Source of the DNA: Candidatus Omnitrophica bacterium UBA6210
GTDB lineage: Bacteria > Omnitrophota > Gorgyraeia > Velamenicoccales > Velamenicoccaceae
NCBI GenBank assembly: GCA_002421805.1
Contig: DISM01000006.1
Span: forward strand, 222,731 to 286,730
Reading direction: 5' to 3'
Length of the DNA: 64,000 nucleotides
Both the position numbers and the translations under genes were made by a program. Shown one piece after another: positions 8,218-17,238 of the stretch. The notes beneath the pieces are model-generated. The model was not told the DNA's origin. It saw nothing but the letters and a program-made list of their open reading frames with translations, and did not search any database. The number at the start of each line of letters is the position of its first letter. Positions within the stretch are counted from its first letter, which is position 1.

Positions 8218-9588
8218 ATGTTCAGCTTGAAGGACATTTTGGAAGCGACGGGAGGGACGCTGCAGAGCGGAGCGCCGAAGACGCGTTTTGCGGGCATTTC
8301 CATCGACAGCCGTACGCTCAAGCCCAAAGAACTCTTCTTGGCGATCCGCGGACAGAATTTTGACGGCCACGACTTCATTGCCCAGGCGCTCAAGCAGGGC
8401 GCCGCAGGCATTATTTACTCAGAGGCCGAGAAGGCCCCCAAGGTCAAAAAGGATGTCGCTAGCGTTTATGTTCCCAATACGGTGATGGCCCTCGGCGCCA
8501 TCGCCCGTTACCACCGGGAGCGCTTTGATATTCCCGTTATCGCTATCACGGGTTCCAGCGGCAAGACCACGACCAAGGAAATGGCGGCCTGGGTCTTATC
8601 GGCCAAATACAAGGTCCACAAGAACCAGGGGACGCAGAACAACCTGATCGGTGTGCCCTTGACGCTTTTGAGCATCCAGTCCCAACACGACCTTTGCGTC
8701 ATCGAACTGGGGACAAACCGCAAGGGCGAGATCCATCGCCTGACGCAGATCGCCCAGCCGAACCTCGGCATCATCACGAACATCGGCCCGGCCCACCTGG
8801 AGTTCCTCGAAAATGTCAAAGGCGTCTATAAGGAGAAGATCGAGCTGGTGCGTAATCTCGTCTCTCCGGGTATCGCCCTTCTGAATAAATCGGATATCGC
8901 GCTGGCGAGGCTCAGCCGTGTCAAGACAAGGCCTATCTTTTTTTACGGCATCAACCGGGATTGCGAATTCAACGCCACGGAGATCAATTACAAGCCTGAC
9001 GGGATCTCGTTCTCGTTCAACAACGCCCATGTCATGGAGATCAGGCATTGCGCCCTGCACAACGTCAGCAACGCCATGGCCGCGATCGCCTGCGGGCTTT
9101 TCTTCGGTTTGGATATCGGCACGATCCGGGAGCGCATCAGGAATTTCGATTCGCCGGAGATGCGGCTCAAGGAGATCCGCCTCAATCGCTGCGTCGTGAT
9201 CGATGATTCTTACAATTCCAACCCCCAGTCGCTCAAGCAGGCCATCGACCTGTTGTGCCGTCATGGCCAGGGCGGCCGCAAGATCCTGATCATGGGGGAC
9301 ATGATGGAGCTTGGGAATAAATCCCAGGAGTTTCATGCCTATTTCGGGAATTACATTTCCAAGAAACCGATCGATCTTTTGGTGACCATGGGGTCTTTTT
9401 CCAAATGGACCTCGGAAAGCGCCCGCAAGAGCGGCATGCGGACCGAGGCGATCGTCCATTGCGATGATTGCTCGAAGGTCCTGGAGTTCCTGGGAGCCAA
9501 TGTCAAGGAAGGCGACATCCTCCTGATCAAGGGGTCGCGCGCCATGAAGATGGAGAGGATCGTTTCTTTCATGAAGGAGCGAGATTAA
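8218..9588 (+). CDS. murF: UDP-MurNAc-tripeptide:D-Ala-D-Ala ligase MurF
   Basis: Joins D-Ala-D-Ala to the UDP-MurNAc tripeptide. The N-terminal domain has SIDSRTLKPKELFLAIRG, the central P-loop is ITGSSGKTTTKE near residue 110, and IDDSYNSNP and MGDMMELG of the C-terminal domain are present. ATG 8218 was chosen because family alignment starts at MFSLKDILEATGG; ATG 8173, five bases after murE, would add 15 residues without family similarity but has a G-rich stretch right before it. The end abuts mraY directly. Confidence 0.95.
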   Translation: MFSLKDILEATGGTLQSGAPKTRFAGISIDSRTLKPKELFLAIRGQNFDGHDFIAQALKQGAAGIIYSEAEKAPKVKKDVASVYVPNTVMALGAIARYHRERFDIPVIAITGSSGKTTTKEMAAWVLSAKYKVHKNQGTQNNLIGVPLTLLSIQSQHDLCVIELGTNRKGEIHRLTQIAQPNLGIITNIGPAHLEFLENVKGVYKEKIELVRNLVSPGIALLNKSDIALARLSRVKTRPIFFYGINRDCEFNATEINYKPDGISFSFNNAHVMEIRHCALHNVSNAMAAIACGLFFGLDIGTIRERIRNFDSPEMRLKEIRLNRCVVIDDSYNSNPQSLKQAIDLLCRHGQGGRKILIMGDMMELGNKSQEFHAYFGNYISKKPIDLLVTMGSFSKWTSESARKSGMRTEAIVHCDDCSKVLEFLGANVKEGDILLIKGSRAMKMERIVSFMKERD

Positions 9589-10680
9589 ATGCTTTATTAC
9601 CTGCTTTATCCCCTGAAGGATCTTTTCCCTGCGTTGAACGTGTTTAAATATATCACGTTCCGGGCGAGCATGGCGGCGCTGACGACATTTTTCTTCTGTC
9701 TGATCTTCGGCGACCGCATCATCCGCAAGCTCGCCGAACTCCATGTCTGCGAACACGTTCGCCAGAAACAGGAGGTCCACGCTCTCTATGACTTGCATCA
9801 TCACAAACAGGGGACCCCGACGATGGGGGGGATCCTGATGGTCTTGTCGACGATCGTGGCTACCATTTTGTGGGGCGACCTTAGGAATAACTATGTGCTT
9901 TTAAGTTTATTGGCCCTACTTTGGCTTGGTTTTGTCGGTTTTGCCGACGACTACATCAAGCTCAAATACAAGCGCTCCAAGGGGCTGAGCGCCAGGGCCA
10001 AGCTCATCGGACAATTCCTCCTGGGGGCCATCGTCGGCGTGGTCATCTATCTCAATCCTGATCTTTCGACGAGTGTCGACGTCCCTTTTCTGAAGAACGT
10101 GTCTTTGGAGTTGGGCGTATTTTATATTGTCTTTGTTATCCTTGTGATCACGGGAACGTCCAATGCGGTCAATCTCACGGACGGGCTTGACGGCCTGGCG
10201 ACAGGGTGTGTCCTGATGGTTATCATTTCTTACGGCATCCTGACATATCTGACGGGGCATCTGCGTTTCAGCCAGTATCTGTTTATTCCCTATATTGAAG
10301 GCGTCGGCGAGCTGACGGTGCTTTGCGCCGCCATCATGGGCGCCTGCATGGGTTTTCTGTGGTTCAATTGCTACCCGGCATCTGTTTTCATGGGGGATGT
10401 CGGTTCGCTGGCCCTGGGCGGTTTCATCGGCCTGATCGCGATCCTTATCAAAAAAGAGCTTCTCCTGGTGATCGTCGGAGGCGTTTTTGTGATTGAGGCG
10501 CTCTCGGTCATCCTGCAGGTCGGGTCGTTCAAGCTGCGGAAGAAGCGCATTTTCAAAATGGCGCCGTTGCACCATCATTTTCAGATGATGGGATGGTCCG
10601 AGTCCAAGGTGATCGTGCGGTTCTGGATCGTCTCGGCCATCCTGGCGCTTTTTACCCTCACGACCCTCAAGATCAGATGA
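9589..10680 (+). CDS. mraY: phospho-MurNAc-pentapeptide transferase MraY
   Basis: Integral membrane enzyme that transfers phospho-MurNAc-pentapeptide to undecaprenyl phosphate, forming lipid I. At 363 residues with about ten membrane segments it fits the family. Conserved parts include HHHKQGTPTMGGI on the N-terminal side, the aspartates in FADDYIKL and NLTDGLDGLA, and the HHH motif in MAPLHHHFQ. Its ATG follows the murF stop with no gap, and its stop overlaps the murD start. Confidence 0.97.
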   Translation: MLYYLLYPLKDLFPALNVFKYITFRASMAALTTFFFCLIFGDRIIRKLAELHVCEHVRQKQEVHALYDLHHHKQGTPTMGGILMVLSTIVATILWGDLRNNYVLLSLLALLWLGFVGFADDYIKLKYKRSKGLSARAKLIGQFLLGAIVGVVIYLNPDLSTSVDVPFLKNVSLELGVFYIVFVILVITGTSNAVNLTDGLDGLATGCVLMVIISYGILTYLTGHLRFSQYLFIPYIEGVGELTVLCAAIMGACMGFLWFNCYPASVFMGDVGSLALGGFIGLIAILIKKELLLVIVGGVFVIEALSVILQVGSFKLRKKRIFKMAPLHHHFQMMGWSESKVIVRFWIVSAILALFTLTTLKIR

Positions 10681-11933
10681 TATCTTATCGGGACAAAAAG
10701 GTGACCGTTGTCGGCCTGGCCCGCAGCGGGCTGGCGGCCGCCAGGCTGTTGAAAAAGCTGGAAGCGGATGTTACGGTGACGGAGGCCAAGCGGTCCGGAC
10801 AGCTCGAGCGTCTGGCCCGGGACCTTGGGCAGGAAGGTATTACCGTTGAGCTGGGGGGACACAACCGGGCGACTGTTTTGGGCCGGGATCTATTGGTTTT
10901 GAGTCCCGGGGTGAGGCAGGACGCCCTGCCTGTTGTCTGGGCCGCCGAGGAACATATCGAGGTCATCAGCGAATTGGAGCTGGCTGCAAGCGTCTGTCCG
11001 GCGACCATCGTCGCCATTACGGGGACCAACGGCAAAACGACGACGACCACGCTCGTGGGGGAGATCCTGAAGGCATCGGGACGCAAGGCCTTTGTCCTCG
11101 GGAATATCGGTACGCCTTTTTGCGCCCACGTCCTGGAGATGAAAAAAGACGATGCGGTTTCTCTGGAGGTGAGTTCTTTCCAGCTTGAGACCATACATGC
11201 ATTCCATCCTCATGTGGCTGTTATCCTTAATTTGACCCTGGATCATCTGGACCGGTACCGCGATGTCGCCGAATATCTGGAAGCCAAGAAGCGTATTTAT
11301 ATGAATCAGGGCCGCGGGGATTGGCTCGTTCTGAATGAGACCGATGAGGCGCTGAAAGCCCTCGCGGATGGATCGCCTGCGCGCGTGTTGTTTTTCGGCA
11401 AAAATCCCCAGGATGCCGATTTTAACCAGAACGAGCAGGCGGCGCTGGCTGTGGCTGCGGCGCTGGGGTTGGACCGCCGGGTCTGCCTGGAGGTTTTTAA
11501 GAATTTCAAGGGGGTCGAACACCGTATGGAATTTGTCAGGGTCCTCGACGGCGCGGAATATCTCAATGATTCCAAAGCGACGAATATCGACTCGACCATC
11601 TGGGCATTGCGCAATGTCAAGAAGCCTGTTGTCCTGATCGCCGGGGGGCGCGACAAGGGGAGCGATTTTAAGTCCATCGCAGACCTGGTGCGCCAAAAGG
11701 TGAAATTTGTCGTCCTTGTGGGGGAGGCCAGCGACCGGATCGCGTCCGCCTGGCGCTCCATCGTGCCCTTGGAACAGGTGGCGACTTTCGCGCAGGCGGT
11801 CCAGAGCGCGCGGCAGCATGCACGCGCAGGCGATTGCGTCCTGTTTTCGCCGATGTGCAAGAGCTTTGACATGTTCACCGACTATGAACATCGCGGCCGT
11901 ACATTTAAAGAGATCGTTGGCCGGTTGAAATAA
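10677..11933 (+). CDS. murD: UDP-MurNAc-L-alanine:D-glutamate ligase MurD
   Basis: Adds D-glutamate to UDP-MurNAc-L-Ala. The N-terminal Rossmann-like segment VTVVGLARSGLAAARLL, the P-loop AITGTNGKTTTTTLVG near residue 115, NLTLDHLDRY and NDSKATNIDS are all present; 418 residues. ATG 10677 overlaps the mraY stop as ATGA, which decides the start over the longer open frame. 108 bases of non-coding DNA with an 8-bp repeat follow. Confidence 0.96.
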   Translation: MISYRDKKVTVVGLARSGLAAARLLKKLEADVTVTEAKRSGQLERLARDLGQEGITVELGGHNRATVLGRDLLVLSPGVRQDALPVVWAAEEHIEVISELELAASVCPATIVAITGTNGKTTTTTLVGEILKASGRKAFVLGNIGTPFCAHVLEMKKDDAVSLEVSSFQLETIHAFHPHVAVILNLTLDHLDRYRDVAEYLEAKKRIYMNQGRGDWLVLNETDEALKALADGSPARVLFFGKNPQDADFNQNEQAALAVAAALGLDRRVCLEVFKNFKGVEHRMEFVRVLDGAEYLNDSKATNIDSTIWALRNVKKPVVLIAGGRDKGSDFKSIADLVRQKVKFVVLVGEASDRIASAWRSIVPLEQVATFAQAVQSARQHARAGDCVLFSPMCKSFDMFTDYEHRGRTFKEIVGRLK

Positions 11934-11999
11934 ATAAGAGGTTGAGAGTGTCCGTCGTCGCCTGTTTCGGGTAAACGCATGCGTGAGCTTAAGGATTTT

Positions 12000-12036
12000 A
12001 ACTCATCAACCCGTTAACTCGCTAACCCGCTAACAC
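12000..12036 (+). repeat. 8-bp-period degenerate tandem repeat before ftsW
   Basis: Four full units and one partial unit of consensus AACYCGYT run at exact 8-base spacing and end five bases before the ftsW ATG. The repeat occupies the place of a normal ribosome binding site, which is absent. It belongs to the group of short-period intergenic repeats seen across the window. Confidence 0.75.
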
Positions 12037-12041
12037 AGAAA

Positions 12042-13136
12042 ATGAGAAGCGCACGCATTTCCGTATTTGTCACGATGCTTGTTCTGATCTGTATCGGCAT
12101 CGTCATGATCTACAGCGCCAGCTCGATTGCCACCTGGCAGGCGAGCGGCGAGAGTTACGGTCTTCTCAAGAAACAGTGCCTCTATCTTTTTATCGGCTGC
12201 ATCGCCATGGTCGGCGCGATGGCCGTGGATTACCATCTCCTGCGTCGTTTCGCCAAGCTTTTGCTTGCTATTTCCGTCATTCCCCTTGTTCTCGTTTTGC
12301 TGCCGGGCATCTCCCGTGAAGTCGGCGGCGCCAAGCGTTGGCTGCATATCGCCGGATTCAATTACCAGCCGACGGAATTCGTGAAGGTCGCGTTCATCGT
12401 TTATCTTGCCGATTATCTGAATCGAAAAGCGGGTTATCTTAAAGAGTTCTGGAGGGGGTTTGTGCCGCCCATGTGCGTCCTGGGCGCCATCACACTGTTG
12501 GTCCTTTTGCAGCCGGACCTGGGGACGGCGGTCTCTATGGTCGTTCTGACATTTACGATGTTGTTCGTATCCGGCATCAGTTTGTCCCATATGCTGATCA
12601 GCGTTGTTGCGGCTTTGCCGGTTTTGTATTTGCTGGTGTTCCGCGTACCGTACCGCAGGGCGAGAATCCTGGCATTTTTGAATCCTTGGCTCGATCCTCA
12701 GGGGACGGGTTTCCAGATCATCCAGTCCCAGATCGCCCTCGGGTCCGGAGGTCTTTTCGGCCTGGGCCTGGGGCAGGGCCGCCAGAAGCTGTTTTATCTT
12801 CCCGCCGCGCACACGGATTTTATTTTTTCGATCATCGCCGAAGAACTTGGCCTGGTCGGCGCCTGCGCCGTTATCCTTCTTTTTATTTTCCTTATCTGGC
12901 AGATGGGCAGGATCATCCGGCAGGTCAATGATCCTTTTGGTAAACTGATTTGTGTCGGCGTCATGACGATGGTCGCTTTTTCGGCGGTCGTCAACATAGG
13001 TGTTTCTATCGGCGCCCTTCCTACCAAGGGTCTGCCCTTGCCGTTTATCAGCTATGGAGGCTCCTCGCTTGTTTTTTACATGGTCGCCGTAGGCCTTCTG
13101 CTCAATGTGTCCAAATCCGAGGAGGTTGCTCTGTGA
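12042..13136 (+). CDS. ftsW: septal peptidoglycan polymerase FtsW (SEDS family)
   Basis: A polytopic SEDS glycosyltransferase that polymerises lipid II at the septum with FtsI. The 364-residue protein has about ten membrane segments and the conserved parts LLLQPDLGTA, AHTDFIFSIIAEELG and PLPFISYGGSS. Assignment to FtsW and not RodA rests on location between murD and murG; the second SEDS protein is beside mrdA. No Shine-Dalgarno sequence precedes the ATG; an 8-bp tandem repeat lies there. The stop overlaps the murG GTG. Confidence 0.94.
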   Translation: MRSARISVFVTMLVLICIGIVMIYSASSIATWQASGESYGLLKKQCLYLFIGCIAMVGAMAVDYHLLRRFAKLLLAISVIPLVLVLLPGISREVGGAKRWLHIAGFNYQPTEFVKVAFIVYLADYLNRKAGYLKEFWRGFVPPMCVLGAITLLVLLQPDLGTAVSMVVLTFTMLFVSGISLSHMLISVVAALPVLYLLVFRVPYRRARILAFLNPWLDPQGTGFQIIQSQIALGSGGLFGLGLGQGRQKLFYLPAAHTDFIFSIIAEELGLVGACAVILLFIFLIWQMGRIIRQVNDPFGKLICVGVMTMVAFSAVVNIGVSIGALPTKGLPLPFISYGGSSLVFYMVAVGLLLNVSKSEEVAL

Positions 13137-14203
13137 GTCCGAGGGGCGCTGCAAAGATCATGGTCATTGCGGGCGGTTCCGGCGGGCACATTCTGCCGGC
13201 TGTCGCTTTTTGCGAGACCCTGGCAGAGGCGGACCGTCCGGGTCCAGCCGTTGTCTTTGTGACGTCGCGCAGCAAAGGGCTCGAGGAGCTTGTTGCGCCG
13301 ACCGTCAAGACGTATGTCCTTTCAAGCCGCCGCAGTGTGGGAGGGATGTGCAGGCTGTTTTTCCAGGCGGCAGGGGTTTTGATGAAAGAACGGCCCGGCA
13401 TCGTTGTGGGGTTCGGCGGTTATCTCACCGTGCCTTTTGCGGCTATGGGCAGGCTCCTGGGGGCGAAGGTCGTGATCCATGAACAGAATGTGCTCCCCGG
13501 GAGGGCCAACAGGATCCTGGGCGCCCTCATGGCCCACAGGATCATTATTTCTTTCGAGCGCAGCAGGGCCTACTTCGGGAAGAATAACAGGAAGGTGTTT
13601 CTGGCGCGTTATCCTTTGCGCCGCGCGCTCCAGCCCGTTGCGCGGCATGAGGCGCTCGCCCATCTGGGTTTGCGCGAGGGGTTCTTTACGGTTTTGGTCA
13701 TTGGAGGCAGTCAGGGCGCCCACCGTCTGAATCAGGCATTTACGGACGCCGTGCGTCTCAACAAGGACAGGGGGCGTTGGCAGATCATCCATTGCAGCGG
13801 CGCCGCCGACCTGGATTCTGTGCGGCGTGCTTATGAGGGGCTCGGCGTGAAAAGCAAAGTGTTTGCTTTCCTCGCCCAGATGCACTATGCTTATTCTGTG
13901 GCGGATCTGGTCGTGGCGCGCTCAGGCGCCGGCTGCGTTCATGAGATGATGCGCTTCGGTCTTCCTTCTGTTCTCGTGCCGTATCCGCACGCGGGCCAGC
14001 ACCAGCTGGAGAACGCCAGGGTCCTGGCCGAGAAAGGCGCGGCCCTGCTCTTGGAAGAGAAGCGCCTGACGCCGGCATTATTGAGCGGCCTGCTCGATCT
14101 TTTTGCCGAGGATGCGTTCAGGCGCAAGACGATGGCGGCGATTGCGCGCTCCCTGGATGAGGCTTCGGAGAATATGTCTGTGGCGGAGGCGGTCCTGGCA
14201 TGA
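13133..14203 (+). CDS. murG: UDP-GlcNAc:lipid I GlcNAc transferase MurG
   Basis: Peripheral inner-membrane glycosyltransferase making lipid II. The glycine-rich loops AGGSGGHILPA and GGSQGAHRLN, the HEQN motif and the donor-site segment ARSGAGCVHEMMRFGLPS are all present; 356 residues. GTG 13133 was chosen because it overlaps the ftsW stop (GTGA) and has a strong GGAGG seven bases upstream, inside the end of ftsW. A much longer open frame upstream is only an overlap with ftsW. Confidence 0.96.
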   Translation: MSPRGAAKIMVIAGGSGGHILPAVAFCETLAEADRPGPAVVFVTSRSKGLEELVAPTVKTYVLSSRRSVGGMCRLFFQAAGVLMKERPGIVVGFGGYLTVPFAAMGRLLGAKVVIHEQNVLPGRANRILGALMAHRIIISFERSRAYFGKNNRKVFLARYPLRRALQPVARHEALAHLGLREGFFTVLVIGGSQGAHRLNQAFTDAVRLNKDRGRWQIIHCSGAADLDSVRRAYEGLGVKSKVFAFLAQMHYAYSVADLVVARSGAGCVHEMMRFGLPSVLVPYPHAGQHQLENARVLAEKGAALLLEEKRLTPALLSGLLDLFAEDAFRRKTMAAIARSLDEASENMSVAEAVLA

Positions 14204-15003
14204 AAAAAACATGGATGGCGTTATGGATGTGTTTTTTGTTCGTCGTCCCTGCGGCGCACGCCTATGATTTTCTTGAAGAGAAGAGCACGCACTTCATCAT
14301 TTATTATGACAAGGGCGTCTCGAAGGATTTCGTCCGCACGGTCATCGATTACTCCGAGCGTTATTATAATGAGCTGACGCAGAGGCTGGGGCTGGTCCGG
14401 TTCGATTACTGGACCTGGGACGAGCGGGCCAAAATTTACCTTTATCCCGACCAGGAAGCGTATATGAAAGAAATGGGGCAGCCGAGCTGGTCGGGCGGCG
14501 CCGCGGCCTACGAAAAAAAGTCGATCTGGACGTTTCCGCGCGAAGCGGGGTTTTTCGATTCTCTCCTGCCGCACGAGATCGGCCACATCATCCTGCGCGA
14601 GGCGATCGGTTCCCGAAAGGTCCCCTTGTGGTTCGAAGAAGGGATTGCTTCGTATCTGGAGCAGGCCAAGAGATACGGCGCCGAAAAGATCGTTCTGAAT
14701 GCGATGCGCGACCGGACGTTCATCCCCCTCAAGGACCTTTCGTCCATCGACGGCTCAAGCCTTCGCGCGGCAGGGGAGGCCAATATATTTTATGCCGAGT
14801 CCGTCAGCCTCGTCAGCTACCTTGTCGATAAGTTCGGTGTGGAGCGGTTCAGCTATCTCTTGCGCAAGATCAAAGACGGGATGGCGTTCGATGACGCTCT
14901 GGCATACGCCTTTTACGATATCCGCAGCGAAAGCGACCTTGGGAAGTATTGGGAAGAGTCTTTGAGGAAAAAGCTTAAAGGGGCCCCGCAGACCATCTTA
15001 TGA
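14200..15003 (+). CDS. secreted zinc metalloprotease-like protein (peptidase MA family)
   Basis: A 267-residue protein with a clear signal peptide ending near AHA-YDF at residue 21, so it is exported. LPHEIGHIIL gives an HExxH zinc motif (His125, Glu126, His129) and WFEEGIASYL supplies the likely third ligand Glu146 or Glu147, as in gluzincin-type peptidase MA proteins. It overlaps murG by ATGA and murC by ATGA, so it is a tightly embedded member of the cell-wall operon. It is not part of textbook dcw clusters. A role in periplasmic or envelope protein maturation is possible; the substrate is unknown. Confidence 0.85.
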   Translation: MKKTWMALWMCFLFVVPAAHAYDFLEEKSTHFIIYYDKGVSKDFVRTVIDYSERYYNELTQRLGLVRFDYWTWDERAKIYLYPDQEAYMKEMGQPSWSGGAAAYEKKSIWTFPREAGFFDSLLPHEIGHIILREAIGSRKVPLWFEEGIASYLEQAKRYGAEKIVLNAMRDRTFIPLKDLSSIDGSSLRAAGEANIFYAESVSLVSYLVDKFGVERFSYLLRKIKDGMAFDDALAYAFYDIRSESDLGKYWEESLRKKLKGAPQTIL

Positions 15004-16361
15004 CACCACGGCATATCCACTTCATCGGCATCGGGGGCATCGGCGTCAGCGGGATCGCGCAACTGGCCCTTAGGCACGGACATCAGGTTTCCGGCTCGGA
15101 CCTTAAATCCTCCGCGATCACCCAGAAACTCTCCCAGGCGGGCGCAAAGATTTCCATAGGCCATGATGCGTCGCATGTCGTCGGATCCGACCTCGTTGTT
15201 TATTCCTCCGCTATCCGCCAGGAAAACCCTGAAATGCAGGAGGCCCGCCGCCTCGGCATCCCTATCAAGAAGCGCGCCGAGTTTTTGAGCGACCTGATGG
15301 CCGACAAGACGGTCGTGACGGTGACAGGGGCCCATGGAAAGACGACGACCTCTTCTTTAGCCGCGAAACTGTTGGTGACGGCGGGCCTGAAGCCGACGGT
15401 GGCTGTGGGCGGCATCCTGCGCGAGGACGGCGACAACATGAAATTCGGCGACAGCCCTTTTTTTGTGGCCGAGGCCGATGAGAGCGACGGGACCTTTTTG
15501 TGTTACACGCCTACGTATTCGATCATCACCAATATCGACAAAGAACATCTGGATCATTACGGGACATACGAGCATTTGATCGAGGCGTTCGAAATCTTCG
15601 TGGGCCAGACGAAACCCGAGGGGTGCGTGATCTACTTTCAGGAGGATCCCGTCCTGGACATGATCGTTTCCAAAAGCGGGGTCCGGGCCGTCACATACGG
15701 TTTTTCGCCGGAGGCCGATTTTTATCCGTTAAATATCTCTTTGGCGCATTGCCGGATCTCTTTTGACTGCGCTACCGGTTCCGAGGTCCTGGGGCCTGTC
15801 GTTTTGAATTTGGCGGGTAGGCATAACATCGCCAACGCCCTGGCCATCGTGGCACTGGGACGACGGCTGGGCCTGGATTTTAAGGTCATCCAAAAGGCCC
15901 TGGAAGAGTTCAAGGGCGTCGAACGCCGTTTTCAGATCAAATATGAGACTGCGGAACTTTCCGTCGTGGATGATTATGCCCATCATCCGACGGAGATCGC
16001 CGCGACGATCGAGGCCGCGAGGTTGTGCGCGCGCAAGCGCGTGATCGTCGTTTTCCAGCCGCATCGCTTCAGCCGCACCAAGCTCCTTTTGGACATGTTC
16101 CCGAAGAGCTTTGAAAAGAGCGATTATCTGGTGGTGACGGATATTTATGGCGCCGGCGAGGATCCGCTGGAAGGTGTTTCGGCTCAAGGGCTGGCCGACC
16201 GCGTCAGGAGCGCGACGCGCCTGTCTGTTGATTATGTGGGGAAAGATAAACTCATCGAGCATCTTAAGGGGCGTGTCCAGAAGGACGATCTCGTGCTTTT
16301 TCTGGGGGCGGGCGATATCACCAGGTTGAGCGATGAATTTGCCAAAAGCCTTCAAAAATAA
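15000..16361 (+). CDS. murC: UDP-MurNAc:L-alanine ligase MurC
   Basis: Adds the first amino acid of the stem peptide. HFIGIGGIGVSGIA at the N-terminus binds the uridine nucleotide, VTGAHGKTTTSSL is the P-loop near residue 107, and VVDDYAHHPTEI with FQPHRFSRTK marks the C-terminal domain. 453 residues, full length. It overlaps the upstream protease gene as ATGA and the murB start by 29 bases, so all three are probably coupled in translation. Confidence 0.97.
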   Translation: MTPRHIHFIGIGGIGVSGIAQLALRHGHQVSGSDLKSSAITQKLSQAGAKISIGHDASHVVGSDLVVYSSAIRQENPEMQEARRLGIPIKKRAEFLSDLMADKTVVTVTGAHGKTTTSSLAAKLLVTAGLKPTVAVGGILREDGDNMKFGDSPFFVAEADESDGTFLCYTPTYSIITNIDKEHLDHYGTYEHLIEAFEIFVGQTKPEGCVIYFQEDPVLDMIVSKSGVRAVTYGFSPEADFYPLNISLAHCRISFDCATGSEVLGPVVLNLAGRHNIANALAIVALGRRLGLDFKVIQKALEEFKGVERRFQIKYETAELSVVDDYAHHPTEIAATIEAARLCARKRVIVVFQPHRFSRTKLLLDMFPKSFEKSDYLVVTDIYGAGEDPLEGVSAQGLADRVRSATRLSVDYVGKDKLIEHLKGRVQKDDLVLFLGAGDITRLSDEFAKSLQK

Positions 16362-17238
16362 GGTCAAGAAGGGCGAGTTCCTGCGGCGTCATACGACGTT
16401 CGGTATCGGCGGGGAGGCCCTGGGGTGGTATGAACCCCTCGACAGCCGGGAGCTCTCGGGTTTTTTAAAGCGCTTGCCGAAAGGTACGGATGTCTTTGCC
16501 ATCGGCGCCGGCAGTAACCTGCTTGTCAGGGACGGCCGCATCAGCAAGATTTTCATACGTTTTTCTAAGCCCTTTTTCCGCAAGATTGATATTTCCGGCG
16601 TGCGTGTGAGGGCGGGGGCGGGAGTTTCCTTGGGGGCATTGGCCAGGGCGCTGGTTGATCAAGGGCTGACGGGGCATGAATTTTTGTCGGGCATCCCGGG
16701 AACTCTCGGAGGGGCGGTGGCGATGAACGCGGGCGCCAGGACTGTGTTCGACGATTCCGGAACATATCGCGAGATCAAGGATATCGTGGAGGACGTGGAG
16801 GTCATGGACCGCCGCGGCCGGGTGAGGATACTTGGGAAAGACAAAATAAAGTTTTCTTACCGGCATTCTTCGCTGGGGCCGTTGTTCATCCTGGCGGCGT
16901 CTTTGAAACTTCGGCGCGGCTCCGTAGCCCAGGGCCGGAAAATGATCGCGCGGATCCAAAGGGAGAGACGGACGCGCCAGGAGTTGTCTTATCCAAGCGC
17001 CGGGAGCTTTTTCAGGAACCCCCGAGGAGGCGATTCCGCCGGACGCCTGATCGATCTCTGCGGGCTCAAGGGCGCCCGCGTCGGATGCGCCTGCGTCAGT
17101 TCCAAGCACGCGAATTTTATCCTGAATAAGGGCGGGGCGACATGCGACGATGTCATGAAGCTCATGGAAATTATCCGTAAAACCGTGTATAATCGTTACA
17201 AAATTCGTTTACATCCCGAGGTGAAGATTGTCGGTTAA
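16333..17238 (+). CDS. murB: UDP-N-acetylenolpyruvoylglucosamine reductase MurB
   Basis: FAD-dependent reductase making UDP-MurNAc. The FAD-binding domain has AIGAGSNLLVRDG and GIPGTLGGAVAMNAGA, and the substrate domain has YRHSS, the catalytic serine in PSAGSFFRNP and LKGARVGCACVSSKHANF. 301 residues. ATG 16333 lies inside the end of murC, in another frame. murA, which makes its substrate, is not in this window. Confidence 0.96.
   Translation: MNLPKAFKNKVKKGEFLRRHTTFGIGGEALGWYEPLDSRELSGFLKRLPKGTDVFAIGAGSNLLVRDGRISKIFIRFSKPFFRKIDISGVRVRAGAGVSLGALARALVDQGLTGHEFLSGIPGTLGGAVAMNAGARTVFDDSGTYREIKDIVEDVEVMDRRGRVRILGKDKIKFSYRHSSLGPLFILAASLKLRRGSVAQGRKMIARIQRERRTRQELSYPSAGSFFRNPRGGDSAGRLIDLCGLKGARVGCACVSSKHANFILNKGGATCDDVMKLMEIIRKTVYNRYKIRLHPEVKIVG

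Noticed and set aside
12030..13154. 374-codon minus-strand open frame opposite ftsW
   Set aside because: High-GC coding DNA often leaves the opposite strand open; its product is a charge-rich shadow of ftsW. The same holds for long minus-strand frames opposite murF (8596-9804) and pilQ (49869-51083).
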